DNA of 64,000 nt from Gluconobacter thailandicus F149-1 = NBRC 100600 (GCF_000964465.1 NZ_BANH01000021.1:62001-126000), one strand, 5' to 3'; counted from the first letter of the stretch, positions 8,101-15,714 are shown. Program-made: numbers and translations. Notes: generated by a model from the sequence alone, not told the origin.

Positions 8101-10682
8101 ATATCGACCATAAGGGGCAGGGCTGCCGGAATAACGAGCGTCGACACAATGCAGAGGCTCCAGACAGCTGCGTTATGAAGCCCAAGAAACCAGCCCGCAA
8201 AAAGAGCCCCTACAGCCATGGGGGCTGCGAGACTGCGGCGGAGATTATCCAGCATCTTCCAGCGCGCAATGCCTGTAAGGGGGCGAGTTTTTATTCCAAT
8301 GGTCGGTAAGTACCCCATCCATGAGAATATCCACGGAAGAAGCTGCCAATCTCCACGAACCCAGCGATTGAGACGCGTCACAGAAACCAGATAATCTGTG
8401 GGATATTCCTCAATGACCTCGATATCAGTCACCAGGCCGGCTCGGGCAAAAACGCCTTCAAAAAGATCGTGGCTGAGAAGCGTCCCATCCGGCACCCGGC
8501 CAGATAATGCCGCCTCGAACGTGTCAATTTCGTAGATGCCTTTGCCTGCAAAAGATCCCTCGGCAAACATGTCCTGATACAGATCAGATACAGCGGCTGT
8601 GTAGGGTTCTATTCCATTGGGACTTGAGAACACCCTTTGGAACAGAGTACTTTGGCGCGCTTCAGGCAATGACGGTGTTACACGAGGTTGGAGAACCGCA
8701 TACCCTTCCGTAACGCGTCCTTCTTCTGGATCGAAACGGGCATTATTGAGTGGATGAGCGATCTTTCCGACCAAACGTCTGACAACCTCGTGTGGAACAC
8801 GGGTATCAGCATCCACCGTCACGACATACCGGACATCCTGTGGAATGATTTGCTCGGGGAAATTTAGGAAACTGGTGTCTGCTGCGCCTCGAAGAAGGCG
8901 GTTCAATTCGTGCAATTTACCGCGTTTACGCTCCCACCCGATCCATTTTTCCTCGCTTGTGCTCCATTGACGCCTCCGATGAAGAAGAAGAAATCTGGTA
9001 CCAGCAGAGCCTGCCCCATAAGTCTGGTTCAGACGTGTAATTTCTCGCAGGACAATATCAAGAAGATCCTGGTCACCTTTTCGATGTTCTGTAGAAGAGT
9101 CTGTCCAGTCTGTCAGAAGTGCGAAATAGATCTCCCCATCTCGGCTAGAGAGATAATGTTTTTCAAGGCGGCTTACCATCTCAACAATGGAGGACCGCTT
9201 TGTCAGAAGAGTTGGGACAACAACCATGGTGCGGAGATGCCCCGGCACGCCGTTCTTGAGCTCGAGTGCGGGAAGTTCCGATACTCTGATAACCCACATC
9301 AAAAAGCGGTTCATACCAGCAACCACAGCGTCCGTGGCTGGAATAAATCCCAGCAAAATCAGGATGACAGCGGCATGTCCTGAGAGATTTCCGCTCATAA
9401 CAGATAAAAAGGCTGATAGTAGCAGAAGGGTTAGTAGCGTAACGCCCAGGCTGTATCCCGTTATGCCAATCCGGCGGCATACCTGTCCAATCTTCACACG
9501 CAAAGGTGCATGGAACTTCAACTGTGCCTCGAGCCAGGGGCGCCCTTCTGCCAGAAGATAGTAGCCAGGGTCCGCCCGACGTGGATCAAAAGTTGCCTTA
9601 CCCTTCGATTGTGCAGCAAGAGTCGTCACTTTTTGTGCGATTTCACACTCTGTGTAGCTTGACCCCTTTGCAAGCTCTTCAACAGCTTTACTATATAAAT
9701 TTCGTGTTGCAGGATCCATGTATTGGAACGCATCATGACTATAAAGTATTTGACTTACAGCGCTTATTTTGTCAATAATACTGTTCCAGTCCAGCGTTGT
9801 TGTCAAACGCATACTCGTGATAATATTTCTGATAGTCGCATTTAAACGACTTTGTTCTTGCAGTTCCTCATGAACCAAATGATCGAGGCTAGTTCCCTTT
9901 TCTTGCAGAAGTCCTTCCAACCACAAAAAAACCGCGTCTTTCTGGGGATCGCGACCCTTCAAACGATGCGCAAACTGTACAAGAAACGTTGAACCTAGTT
10001 TTTCCGTATTTATCTTGGAGAGATTTTTAAGAATTTTTGTATTGCTGGCCTGAATATCTAGCAGCAATGTATTGGCAAGATTATTAGCCTGCTTTTGCTC
10101 ATGCAGGTTCTGGCAGATTTTGTCTGCTACCCTGCGGAGATTCTCAATCAGAACTATTCTGATCTGGGTAGGGATAGCCCAAAGCTCTCTGATTAATAGA
10201 GGCGTACTTTCCTGGTAAGCACTCAAAAACTGGAATATTGTTCTAGTATCAATATGACTGTCTGTATGGGATACAAGAGCCCAGGCTATTTCAAATACTC
10301 TCGGGAAGCCTGAAAATGTGCCAGTAGAAATTTCAGGAATATTTTTGTAGGTCTTGGAGGATAAATCAAATTTTACGGCCTGTATCTGCGCATCCATCAG
10401 ATAGTAGTTATCAATCAGCCATCCTCCTGCGGGTGTAATCTGTTCATTTTTTTCAGATGCTTGAGATAAAATGATATTTGCAGCCAAGAGAACTTTAGCA
10501 TTATCATTTAGTCGGCTTTGCAAAACGTCATTATACGCACCAATGACGATATCTTTGTGGCTTTTTGCGAGGCTATGGGCGTGCTGTAAAAGTCGATCTT
10601 CACTAAAAAGATCAGAGCATATAATCTTTCCGTCATGAAGACGAAACGAATGCGTGGCAATTTTCCTGGAAAAATTGGCCAT
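2166..10682 (-). CDS. ndvB: Cyclic beta-glucan synthase (NdvB/ChvB family)
   Basis: 2838-aa inner-membrane enzyme, matching the roughly 2830-2870 residues of rhizobial NdvB/ChvB and Brucella Cgs, which make and cyclise periplasmic beta-1,2-glucan from UDP-glucose. In order: a helical N-terminus (1-400); first membrane helices at about 405-465; a GT84 catalytic part with VTVDADTRVP (about 622-630) and RWVRGDWQ (about 773-780); more membrane helices to about 1000; a glycoamylase-like domain with FGVPGLGMKRGL and YMAHHQGMS; two GH94/GT36-like regions, the last with GDWNDGMN. Start ATG has GAAGGA eight bases upstream. The first 1 kb of the gene is visibly more AT-rich than the rest. Whether the product is beta-1,2 or another linkage is inferred from family only. 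Confidence 0.9.
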   Translation of the reverse strand: MANFSRKIATHSFRLHDGKIICSDLFSEDRLLQHAHSLAKSHKDIVIGAYNDVLQSRLNDNAKVLLAANIILSQASEKNEQITPAGGWLIDNYYLMDAQIQAVKFDLSSKTYKNIPEISTGTFSGFPRVFEIAWALVSHTDSHIDTRTIFQFLSAYQESTPLLIRELWAIPTQIRIVLIENLRRVADKICQNLHEQKQANNLANTLLLDIQASNTKILKNLSKINTEKLGSTFLVQFAHRLKGRDPQKDAVFLWLEGLLQEKGTSLDHLVHEELQEQSRLNATIRNIITSMRLTTTLDWNSIIDKISAVSQILYSHDAFQYMDPATRNLYSKAVEELAKGSSYTECEIAQKVTTLAAQSKGKATFDPRRADPGYYLLAEGRPWLEAQLKFHAPLRVKIGQVCRRIGITGYSLGVTLLTLLLLSAFLSVMSGNLSGHAAVILILLGFIPATDAVVAGMNRFLMWVIRVSELPALELKNGVPGHLRTMVVVPTLLTKRSSIVEMVSRLEKHYLSSRDGEIYFALLTDWTDSSTEHRKGDQDLLDIVLREITRLNQTYGAGSAGTRFLLLHRRRQWSTSEEKWIGWERKRGKLHELNRLLRGAADTSFLNFPEQIIPQDVRYVVTVDADTRVPHEVVRRLVGKIAHPLNNARFDPEEGRVTEGYAVLQPRVTPSLPEARQSTLFQRVFSSPNGIEPYTAAVSDLYQDMFAEGSFAGKGIYEIDTFEAALSGRVPDGTLLSHDLFEGVFARAGLVTDIEVIEEYPTDYLVSVTRLNRWVRGDWQLLPWIFSWMGYLPTIGIKTRPLTGIARWKMLDNLRRSLAAPMAVGALFAGWFLGLHNAAVWSLCIVSTLVIPAALPLMVDIIRRRRGETFRSYFSLLTVDLKRTVLTTALCFAFLADQACLMGDAIVRTLGRVFITRKHLLQWVTAAQAAEAPREQIQGYFRQMSGAVLTGLLAVGVMFVAAPWVWIVILPFALAWCLSPAIAWMASQYRASARRLEATEAETAFMRMQARRTWRYFETFVTAADHMLPPDNFQETPSPLVAHRTSPTNMGLYLLSVVAACDFGWIGVVDATSRLSATLGTMLQLPRFRGHFYNWYNTTDLSPLSPIYVSTVDSGNLAGHLIALAGACDEWVQKGRKSDTWREGVQDALNLALEEATSESGIFRSSELAQLMETLLQDMKEGHASQITLAYRVQILVSQAEELAHLLQRRAMAGSVGKGTSATGAENLLFWLHAAQSCIQSERKDLENNPLLHEELHRIAKIARTMALEMEFGFLRNSERKLLSIGFVVNEGTLDNNCYDLLASEARLAVFFAIAKGDIPAWEWFRLGRPLAAVAHGEALVSWSGSMFEYLMPSLIMAAPFDSLLEETSRQIVRRQIEYGQFCGVPWGISESAYSARDLDYNYQYSDFGVPGLGMKRGLAQNLVIAPYATALATMVDAHQATENFRALQEAGAQGTYGFYEALDYTKARLQPKQTVSVIHSYMAHHQGMSILAIADTVLKGLMRTRFHAEPIIGAAELLLQERAPTGGAITTPLKEEEFAPAALTVQSQSGGRHLRTADTDAPVTHLLSNGRYSVMLTAAASGYSKWGTQAVTRWRQDSTLDNWGTYIYLQTQGNSQFWTAGYQPSGTKAESYDVEFREDRATYTRQDNKLTTTMEVLVSAEDDAELRRISVRNSSPSTVEVNVTSYVELALCPPGMDISHPAFAKMFVQTEYLSSYRAIVATRRKRNPSDAEIWAAHLVVGGNDLSIETDRARFIGRGRDLREPIAVIESGPLSGSTGTVLDPVFSARCTLTVPARSARHVSFWTIVASTREALIQSIERHQSEADLDRALTLAWTHAQVHLRHLDIQPVQADLFQQLAGYLLFPGATLRSSAARIKRGAGKQADLWGQGVSGDLPILLLVITENEDFDLARTVLTAHDYLNYKGLAFDLVILNDHPTSYAQDLQHALEALVRSSGQAGTVRLLRGNLMSETVRELLFSVSYVVLTGKGGNLQHQLTHIEMRRYAQVAQAAIRSSQVYRGPQENPAIPQLELPNGYGGFTSDGREYAVILRGKIRPPAPWINVISNPHFGFQVSAEGSSYTWAENSKENQLTPWSNDPVVNPTGEAFYLCDEERRQFWSPLAAVCPDDNAVYICRHGRGYSQFDRHANDIASTLLQYVPLEDPVKISRLKLTNTSSRPRTLRVTTYTEWVLGQSRSTTAPFVFTEQDTDTGALFVRNKWGETFGERVAFADLASQQTSSTDDRRTFLGRNGTLSAPRAIVHGGPLEGIIGAGIDPCAALQTVITLEPGESTEIVFLLGQGQNSEHARQIVRRYRSADLDAVLEEVHRRWDTITGVVQVRTPDRAMDIMLNGWLLYQSLSSRIWSRAGFYQASGAYGFRDQLQDGMSLVLAAPQLVREHLLRAASRQFPEGDVQHWWLPQKGNGVRTRISDDCAWLAYTVAHYVRVSGDTTVLDEEIPFLEAALLADGEHERFLQPEVTDRTASLYVHCVLALDHSLQRGLHGLPLMGTGDWNDGMNRVGEAGHGESVWLGWFLHATLSAFLPLAQARQDTEHVVKWTRIMKELESALEAAWDGSWYRRAYFDDGSPLGSSANREGRIDAIAQSWAVISGAGSSERARQAMQAVQEQLVDLDREIIMVLTPPFDTSEPDPGYIRGYPPGIRENGGQYTHAALWTVMATALLGDGDAAHAMFSTLNPVHHSRDKDAADRYKVEPYAVVADVYSSSPHVGRGGWSWYTGSAGWMQRVGVETLLGMHVEEDRLFLTPCIPSEWPSYEVRLRWKTSEYHIRIENPDRICQGVISMMPDGKPVSLTEPIYMKDDGLTHTIDLVLRKNEVFRDL
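2169..2195 (+). terminator. Plus-strand intrinsic terminator inside the glucan synthase 3' end
   Basis: GAGGTCT, loop CGGA, AGACCTC, followed on the plus strand by ATTTTTTC. The T-run is on the plus side only, so it would end a plus transcript entering from 1.7-2.1 kb, not the glucan synthase mRNA. It lies within the last codons of the minus-strand gene. Confidence 0.4.
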
Positions 10683-11123
10683 TTTCTGGGTCCTTCAGGG
10701 GGAAATATCACCCGTTTTAGACTGCGTTGTGGAGAGATTTTTCAAACACTCAGCATCAATATATTTATTCGAATAAATGCATTGATGCCGAAAAATTCAG
10801 TTAAGAGATAACGTACAGCTAGAGAAAGAGTTACCATTTGCTTGAAAATATTTTTTGAGAAAAGCGAACTTAAAGAAGTTCTTGGTCAGAAGACGTCTCC
10901 ACGACCTATCCTTTCCAGTTTGAACGTAGAACCGATACAATAAGGTTTATACGTAATTGTTTTTACTGATATATTTTCAGAACAACTTCGAATCATTCTC
11001 TTAAATTATAGCTCTTGAGGTGCGTGATCCGGACCTCAAAATGGCTCTGGCTCATTTGCACGGAGCGACCAAGCACCAAATGCCAAGAGATCTGTCTGGT
11101 CGTCGATCCTTCTCTGTGCGAAA
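10683..11123. other. AT-rich upstream region of the glucan synthase
   Basis: About 440 bases with no convincing gene; a plus ORF at 11020-11277 lacks support. It must hold the promoter of the glucan synthase and is noticeably AT-rich. It contains the 36-bp palindrome listed at 10753-10788. I see no certain -35/-10 pair. Confidence 0.5.
10753..10788. repeat. 36-bp near-perfect palindrome upstream of the glucan synthase
   Basis: A perfect 16-base palindrome ATTTATTCGAATAAAT (10763-10778) is flanked symmetrically by GCATCAAT (10753-10760) and ATTGATGC (10781-10788), which are exact reverse complements; only the two dinucleotides between do not match. It lies 71-106 bases ahead of the glucan synthase start, so it could be an operator, a large 5' UTR hairpin or a cruciform. 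No T-run follows on either strand, which argues against a terminator. Confidence 0.6.
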
Positions 11124-11243
11124 TTATTTCCGGAACAGAAAACGATCGTTAATCCATGCTGCTGCGTCAATAGCCAGGAGAATTGGTTCTAGAATAAAGA
11201 GTGCTGCAATCAGGCAGATTAAAATAGTAACACCAAAAGGCAT
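11124..11243 (-). CDS. 39-aa single-span membrane peptide
   Basis: Small ORF beginning MPFGVTILICLIAALFILE with one long hydrophobic helix (residues 4-29) and a charged tail ending FLFRK. GGAG lies nine bases ahead of the ATG; an in-frame ATG at 11258 would add five residues but has the GGAG inside it. No family recognised. It stands alone between the glucan synthase and phosphorylase genes, reading away from the latter. The match of a good helix with a Shine-Dalgarno makes it more than random, but a peptide this short needs conservation to be sure. Confidence 0.4.
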   Translation of the reverse strand: MPFGVTILICLIAALFILEPILLAIDAAAWINDRFLFRK

Positions 11244-11359
11244 ATGGCTTTTCTCCATTTTAAATAGGAAACTTTGACACTCTAAAGCACGTTTGCCACG
11301 GTTCCTGCATATATCTGACTGATTTGTGCTCCATGATCACCTCTGAAAAGGGGAATATA

Positions 11360-11479
11360 ATGCGTTATTTTTTACTACTTCTGTTAGGAGCGACGTTCAC
11401 CCATTTTTGGTTGCGTCGACTCTCCCTCCAACATGTTTCCGTTCTGAAAGCGGCTCAGCCAGCCTTAGGGAAAATATAA
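11360..11479 (+). CDS. 39-aa hydrophobic-start peptide
   Basis: ORF beginning MRYFLLLLLGATFTHFWLRR: a basic residue then a hydrophobic run, like a short signal peptide or membrane anchor, with a following positive tail. A purine run AAAAGGGG precedes the ATG by six bases. It lies upstream of the alpha-glucan phosphorylase and shares its frame with two further short open stretches ending exactly at the phosphorylase start. Function unknown; could be a leader peptide or a remnant. Confidence 0.3.
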   Translation: MRYFLLLLLGATFTHFWLRRLSLQHVSVLKAAQPALGKI

Positions 11480-11524
11480 GCTTTTTTATCACTAGATCGA
11501 GACGTCTCTGCGCCTCACGATTAG

Positions 11525-11656
11525 GTGCAACATCACGATGCGTATCTCCGTGTTGATGAAGATGTCTTCTCCCATTCTGCTGCGTTATGCTTCCGACAAA
11601 CGCATCAACCTGAATTGGTACGCACTCTGGTCGATGCCATGGGAGTTTCGGTCTAA
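11525..11656 (+). CDS. 43-aa ORF ending in TAATG overlap with phosphorylase start
   Basis: A GTG-initiated frame with protein-like composition (contains DAYLRVDEDVFSHSAALCFR and ends LVRTLVDAMGVSV). Its TAA shares one base with the ATG of the alpha-glucan phosphorylase, the arrangement used for translational coupling. It follows directly after an in-frame TAG at 11522 with no Shine-Dalgarno, so it may be the surviving end of a longer gene instead of a complete one. Family not recognised. Confidence 0.3.
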   Translation: MQHHDAYLRVDEDVFSHSAALCFRQTHQPELVRTLVDAMGVSV

Positions 11657-14163
11657 TGGCTGCAGCATTACCGCGCCCATCACGGGCAACAGAAAATGCC
11701 TTGAAAATCTTGGCTCTCGATCTTCACTGGACGTGGAATCATGAAGCTGACCTCCTGTGGCGGAGCATCAATCCGGATCTCTGGGATAGGACACGCAATC
11801 CGTGGATTACGTTAACCCGCACATCCAAGTCGGAACTTGCAAAGGCTCTGGCTAACCCGGACACCAAAGCTCTGGTGAAGACCAGTATGGAGGGCCGAAA
11901 ATATGAACTTGAACGCTCTACCTGGTTTGACCAAAAGTATCCGCATGGCAGCCTCTCGGAAGTCGCTTATTTCAGCATGGAATTCATGCTCAGCGAGGCC
12001 CTTCCCATTTATTCGGGCGGTCTCGGCAATGTTGCCGCAGATCAACTGAAAGCGGCCAGCGATCTGGGTGTGCCTGTGGTCGCGGTAGGGCTCCTGTACG
12101 CGCAGGGATATTTCCGACAGGAGATTACGCCAGAGGGACTACAAAAAGCCCTGTACCCGTTCAATGATCCGGCTCAGCTTCCCATTCAGCCGGTTCTGAC
12201 ACCCGAAGGCGACTTGTTTCGCCTGTCTGTCCAGACAGCCACAGGCGAAATCTGGTTGAGGGCCTGGAAGGCTGTTGTCGGGCGCGCGACCCTCTACCTT
12301 CTGGATACGAACGATCCCGCCAATCCTCCTGCCATCCGGTGCATTACCACCCAACTCTATGGAGGTGATGCAGAGTTGCGGCTGCGCCAGGAAATGGTCC
12401 TGGGTATCGGCGGCTGGATGCTCCTGCATACTCTGGGCCATCGACCGGACATCTGCCACCTGAATGAGGGACATGCAGCCTTTGCTGCGCTGGAAAGAGC
12501 AAGGTGCCTTGCTGAAGACCTAAACATTCCATTCTCACAGGCACAGGTCATTGCCAGAGCCGGAACTCTGTTCACGACCCATACCGCTGTCCCTGCCGGG
12601 TTTGATCTCTTTCCGCCAAAACTCATCGCAAGTCATCTGACGTTCTATTCCGAAACGCGTCTGGGGCTGTCTATTCAGGAGTTTCTGGCCCTTGGCCGGC
12701 TCGACCCATCAAACAGGGACGAGTTCTTCAACATGGCCTATCTCGCAGTACGAAGCAGTTGTGCTGTAAATGGCGTCAGTCAGTTGCACGGGGAAGTCAG
12801 TCGATCCCTGTTTGCCCCATTGTTTCCACGCTGGCCACAAGCGGAAGTGCCGGTCTCATTCGTGACAAACGGCGTTCATACGCCAACATGGGATTCTGTT
12901 GCTGCTGATGACCTCTGGACAAAGGCAGGAGGAAAGGGCCGCTGGGAGGGAACACTAGAAGGCTTGGGAGACGCTATTCGCCAGCTGGATGATGATGTGT
13001 TGTGGCAGATGCGATGCACCTCGCGGAATGGTCTGATACAGGCTTTGTCAGAAGAACTCCGGTCCCGGCAATGTACGGTCGGGGAGGAAGGACTATGGTG
13101 TTTGCCTAGCCCGGCTCTCAAACCGGATGCCCTGACCATTGGCTTTGCAAGAAGATTTGCGACTTACAAGCGCCCGGACCTGCTTTTGCATGACGAGGAC
13201 CGTCTGGTCCGTCTGCTGAAAGACACCAACCGCCCCGTCCAGATCATTCTTGCCGGCAAAGCGCATCCGAAAGATATGGAGGGGCAGGCTATGATTACGC
13301 GCTGGGTCAATTTCTGCCAGCGTCAGGATATTGTCGGGAAAGTCGTTTTCTTAGCAGATTACGACATGGCTCTTGCCCAGAAGATGGTGCAGGGCGTCGA
13401 TCTCTGGATCAATACTCCCCGTCGCCCGTGGGAGGCCAGCGGTACTAGCGGGATGAAGGTTCTGGTGAATGGCGGCCTGAACCTGTCGGAGAGGGATGGG
13501 TGGTGGGCCGAGGCCTACAGGCCAGAGGTTGGATGGGCATTGGGAGATGGTCTGGAGCATGGCGGCGATCCGGCTTTCGATCACAGTGACGCGCAGGAAC
13601 TGTATCGTCTGCTGGAAGAACACGTTCTTCCGGAATTTTTCGAGCGAAATGAAAAAGGCATTCCCTGTGCGTGGGTTGCAAAAATCCGGGAGAGCATGGC
13701 GCATCTGACCCCCCAGTTTTCTGCCAACCGCACCGTACGTGAGTATACAGAGATCTTCTATCTTCCGTTGTCACAGCGCTACAGGGACCGTCATCTGGGC
13801 GTTGGTTCTGGTACTATGGATCTTCACGATTGCCGCAAGAAACTGCTGGAGGGATGGAAAAGTCTCCAGATTGGAGAGGTCGTCATTCCTAACAAGGGGA
13901 GCGGCAGAGCGGCTCATGCGTTCATAAATCCGGGGAGGCTCGATCCGGCCTGGCTCGAGGTTCAGTTTTACGCTGAGCCTCTGGAGGGTAGCGTGCGTGT
14001 TGTGTCCCTTCGCCGCGCTGAAAATCTTCAGGAAGGGTGGATTGCTTATGAAACGGATGCTGATCTGAGGGGCGAGGCTTCTGATTATACGCTCCGCATT
14101 ATTCCCGCCACCAACGCTCTGTGTGTTCCTCTCGAAGCGCCTCTTATTCTCTGGCAACGCTAG
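11656..14163 (+). CDS. glgP: Alpha-glucan phosphorylase, short form (GT35)
   Basis: 835-aa cytoplasmic enzyme that releases glucose-1-phosphate from alpha-1,4-glucans. It begins with the DUF3417 segment typical of the bacterial short-form phosphorylases (LALDLHWTWNHEADLLWRSI) and continues with FSMEFMLSEALPIYSGGLGN, NEGHAAFAALE, and the pyridoxal-phosphate region EASGTSGMKVLVNGGLN about residues 594-610. The usual family length is about 830-850. The N-terminus starts at the family's normal position. Start overlaps the TAA of an upstream short ORF by one base; GGAG lies eleven bases before. The CYTH/CHAD gene follows 49 bases downstream and is probably cotranscribed. Confidence 0.93.
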   Translation: MAAALPRPSRATENALKILALDLHWTWNHEADLLWRSINPDLWDRTRNPWITLTRTSKSELAKALANPDTKALVKTSMEGRKYELERSTWFDQKYPHGSLSEVAYFSMEFMLSEALPIYSGGLGNVAADQLKAASDLGVPVVAVGLLYAQGYFRQEITPEGLQKALYPFNDPAQLPIQPVLTPEGDLFRLSVQTATGEIWLRAWKAVVGRATLYLLDTNDPANPPAIRCITTQLYGGDAELRLRQEMVLGIGGWMLLHTLGHRPDICHLNEGHAAFAALERARCLAEDLNIPFSQAQVIARAGTLFTTHTAVPAGFDLFPPKLIASHLTFYSETRLGLSIQEFLALGRLDPSNRDEFFNMAYLAVRSSCAVNGVSQLHGEVSRSLFAPLFPRWPQAEVPVSFVTNGVHTPTWDSVAADDLWTKAGGKGRWEGTLEGLGDAIRQLDDDVLWQMRCTSRNGLIQALSEELRSRQCTVGEEGLWCLPSPALKPDALTIGFARRFATYKRPDLLLHDEDRLVRLLKDTNRPVQIILAGKAHPKDMEGQAMITRWVNFCQRQDIVGKVVFLADYDMALAQKMVQGVDLWINTPRRPWEASGTSGMKVLVNGGLNLSERDGWWAEAYRPEVGWALGDGLEHGGDPAFDHSDAQELYRLLEEHVLPEFFERNEKGIPCAWVAKIRESMAHLTPQFSANRTVREYTEIFYLPLSQRYRDRHLGVGSGTMDLHDCRKKLLEGWKSLQIGEVVIPNKGSGRAAHAFINPGRLDPAWLEVQFYAEPLEGSVRVVSLRRAENLQEGWIAYETDADLRGEASDYTLRIIPATNALCVPLEAPLILWQR

Positions 14164-14212
14164 AAGCAGAGGTTCATGGTGGCTTAAAGGTTATCCGGGG
14201 CGGGAGAAAAGA

Positions 14213-15706
14213 ATGATTCGAAATGTTATGCCGGTTCGCCTGACATTCCGTTTTCTGCCAGAGGCATGGCCAGCCATCCGTCACCATGCTGCAATTGCGC
14301 CTTGTCTGAAAAACGTCAGGCCACGGCATCGGATCTGGACTTTTTACGACACACCGTCGGCGGACGTGTCTCTCCGTGGTTACGCCTTGTGCACAGGACG
14401 TAATGGCCGCCAGTCCGTCCAGAAACTACAACCCGTTTTATGGACGGGGCTGCCGGGCGCTTCGTCCTCCGGATACTGGATCTGGTTCCGGAAGGGGTTA
14501 CGCCCTGATCCAGACTTACTGAACAATACCCCTTTGGTCGATGTGGACCTTGAAACAGGTCTTTTACCGATTTGCCGGTCGGATTTCTGGGAACTACAGG
14601 GACAGCAGAGTACTGGCGACAATATTATCCAGATCACACTTTCGCGTGGGTCTGTGCAGGCGGGAAAGCATTCTGAAACTGTCTGTATGCTGGACTTCGT
14701 GCTGAAAGAGGGCCAAGTGGCTTCCCTGTATGAAATGGCAAAAACTCTCGCAGATCTTCCAGTCTGGCTGACGGGGGAAAGTATTCCAATGCAGGGCACC
14801 AGACTGGCAAATGCACGGCACCTTCCACTTTCTATAACCAAAGCCAGGTTATCCACCGAGAATGTCACGGTTGGAATGGCATGGACCCTGTTGGTAAGAT
14901 CCGCCCTGACATCGCTTCTGCTTCATCAGGCATTAACCGAGCGCGGTGATGTTGAGAGCGTGCATCAAATTCGCATGGCGATCCGTCGTTTGCGGACTGT
15001 TCTAAGATTCTTCCGCCTGCTTTTACCCAAAAAAGCTTTTCTAAAAGAGGCCGTGACGTTTCAGAAACTTGGACGTAGTCTTGGAGAGGTCAGGGATTGG
15101 GATGTTTTTGTAACAGAAATTCTTCCGAATTTTCTTGAGCCGGCAGTTGCAGAACCTTTCAAAATATTTGCCGAAAACAGGAGCCTTGAAGCACGGACGG
15201 AGATGCACCAGCGCCTCACAGACCCGTCCGTCACTGCCGCAATTCTGTCGCTTGGGGCCAGTGCTGAAAAGACTGATGATCTCTTTGGTGCAGATGTTTC
15301 TTCCTCGTTGCTTGAAGACCACGCGCCGGAATTTCTGGATCGAATGGCACGGAAGGTTCAGCATCGAGGGGCGCACATTTCCCGACTTTCGGACGAGCAT
15401 CTTCATGACGTTCGTAAAGCACTGAAAGGGCTACGATACAGCGTGGACAATGTCGTAGGGATTTATTCAGGAAAGCGGCTGACTGCCTACATAAAGCATT
15501 GCAAGGATCTTCAGGAGGTTTTCGGGCAGTTCAATGATTTTACGATGGCCGAAAGACTTGTCGAGCAGGCTATGAAAGATGCTCCCGATCTTGAAGGGCA
15601 GGGGCAAGCGATCCTGGACGCCGCACATCACGCGAAAAAGAAAATCCTGAAGAAGTTGCCCAAGAAGTGGAAAGCTTTTTCGAAAAGTGTGCCGTTCTGG
15701 TGCTAG
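14213..15706 (+). CDS. CYTH-like and CHAD domain protein
   Basis: 497 aa. Residues 1-200 resemble a CYTH (triphosphate tunnel) domain, with a YDTPSADVSLRGYALC-like strand pair, but the usual N-terminal ExExK metal/phosphate signature is replaced by VRLTFRF, so catalysis is doubtful. Residues about 225-497 are a CHAD helical domain with conserved basic helices VHQIRMAIRRLRTVLRFF (about 248) and HDVRKALKGLRYSVD (about 399). CHAD proteins bind inorganic polyphosphate. A longer frame opens at 14123 inside the phosphorylase gene; the ATG at 14213 is preferred because GGGAG sits six bases ahead. Its position next to a phosphorylase suggests a link between glycogen and phosphate storage, which is inference. 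Confidence 0.85.
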   Translation: MIRNVMPVRLTFRFLPEAWPAIRHHAAIAPCLKNVRPRHRIWTFYDTPSADVSLRGYALCTGRNGRQSVQKLQPVLWTGLPGASSSGYWIWFRKGLRPDPDLLNNTPLVDVDLETGLLPICRSDFWELQGQQSTGDNIIQITLSRGSVQAGKHSETVCMLDFVLKEGQVASLYEMAKTLADLPVWLTGESIPMQGTRLANARHLPLSITKARLSTENVTVGMAWTLLVRSALTSLLLHQALTERGDVESVHQIRMAIRRLRTVLRFFRLLLPKKAFLKEAVTFQKLGRSLGEVRDWDVFVTEILPNFLEPAVAEPFKIFAENRSLEARTEMHQRLTDPSVTAAILSLGASAEKTDDLFGADVSSSLLEDHAPEFLDRMARKVQHRGAHISRLSDEHLHDVRKALKGLRYSVDNVVGIYSGKRLTAYIKHCKDLQEVFGQFNDFTMAERLVEQAMKDAPDLEGQGQAILDAAHHAKKKILKKLPKKWKAFSKSVPFWC

Positions 15707-15714
15707 CGAGGTTA

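Noticed and set aside
11020-11277. 85-aa plus ORF
   Set aside because: Arginine-rich, no Shine-Dalgarno, and overlaps the better-supported minus 39-aa membrane peptide.
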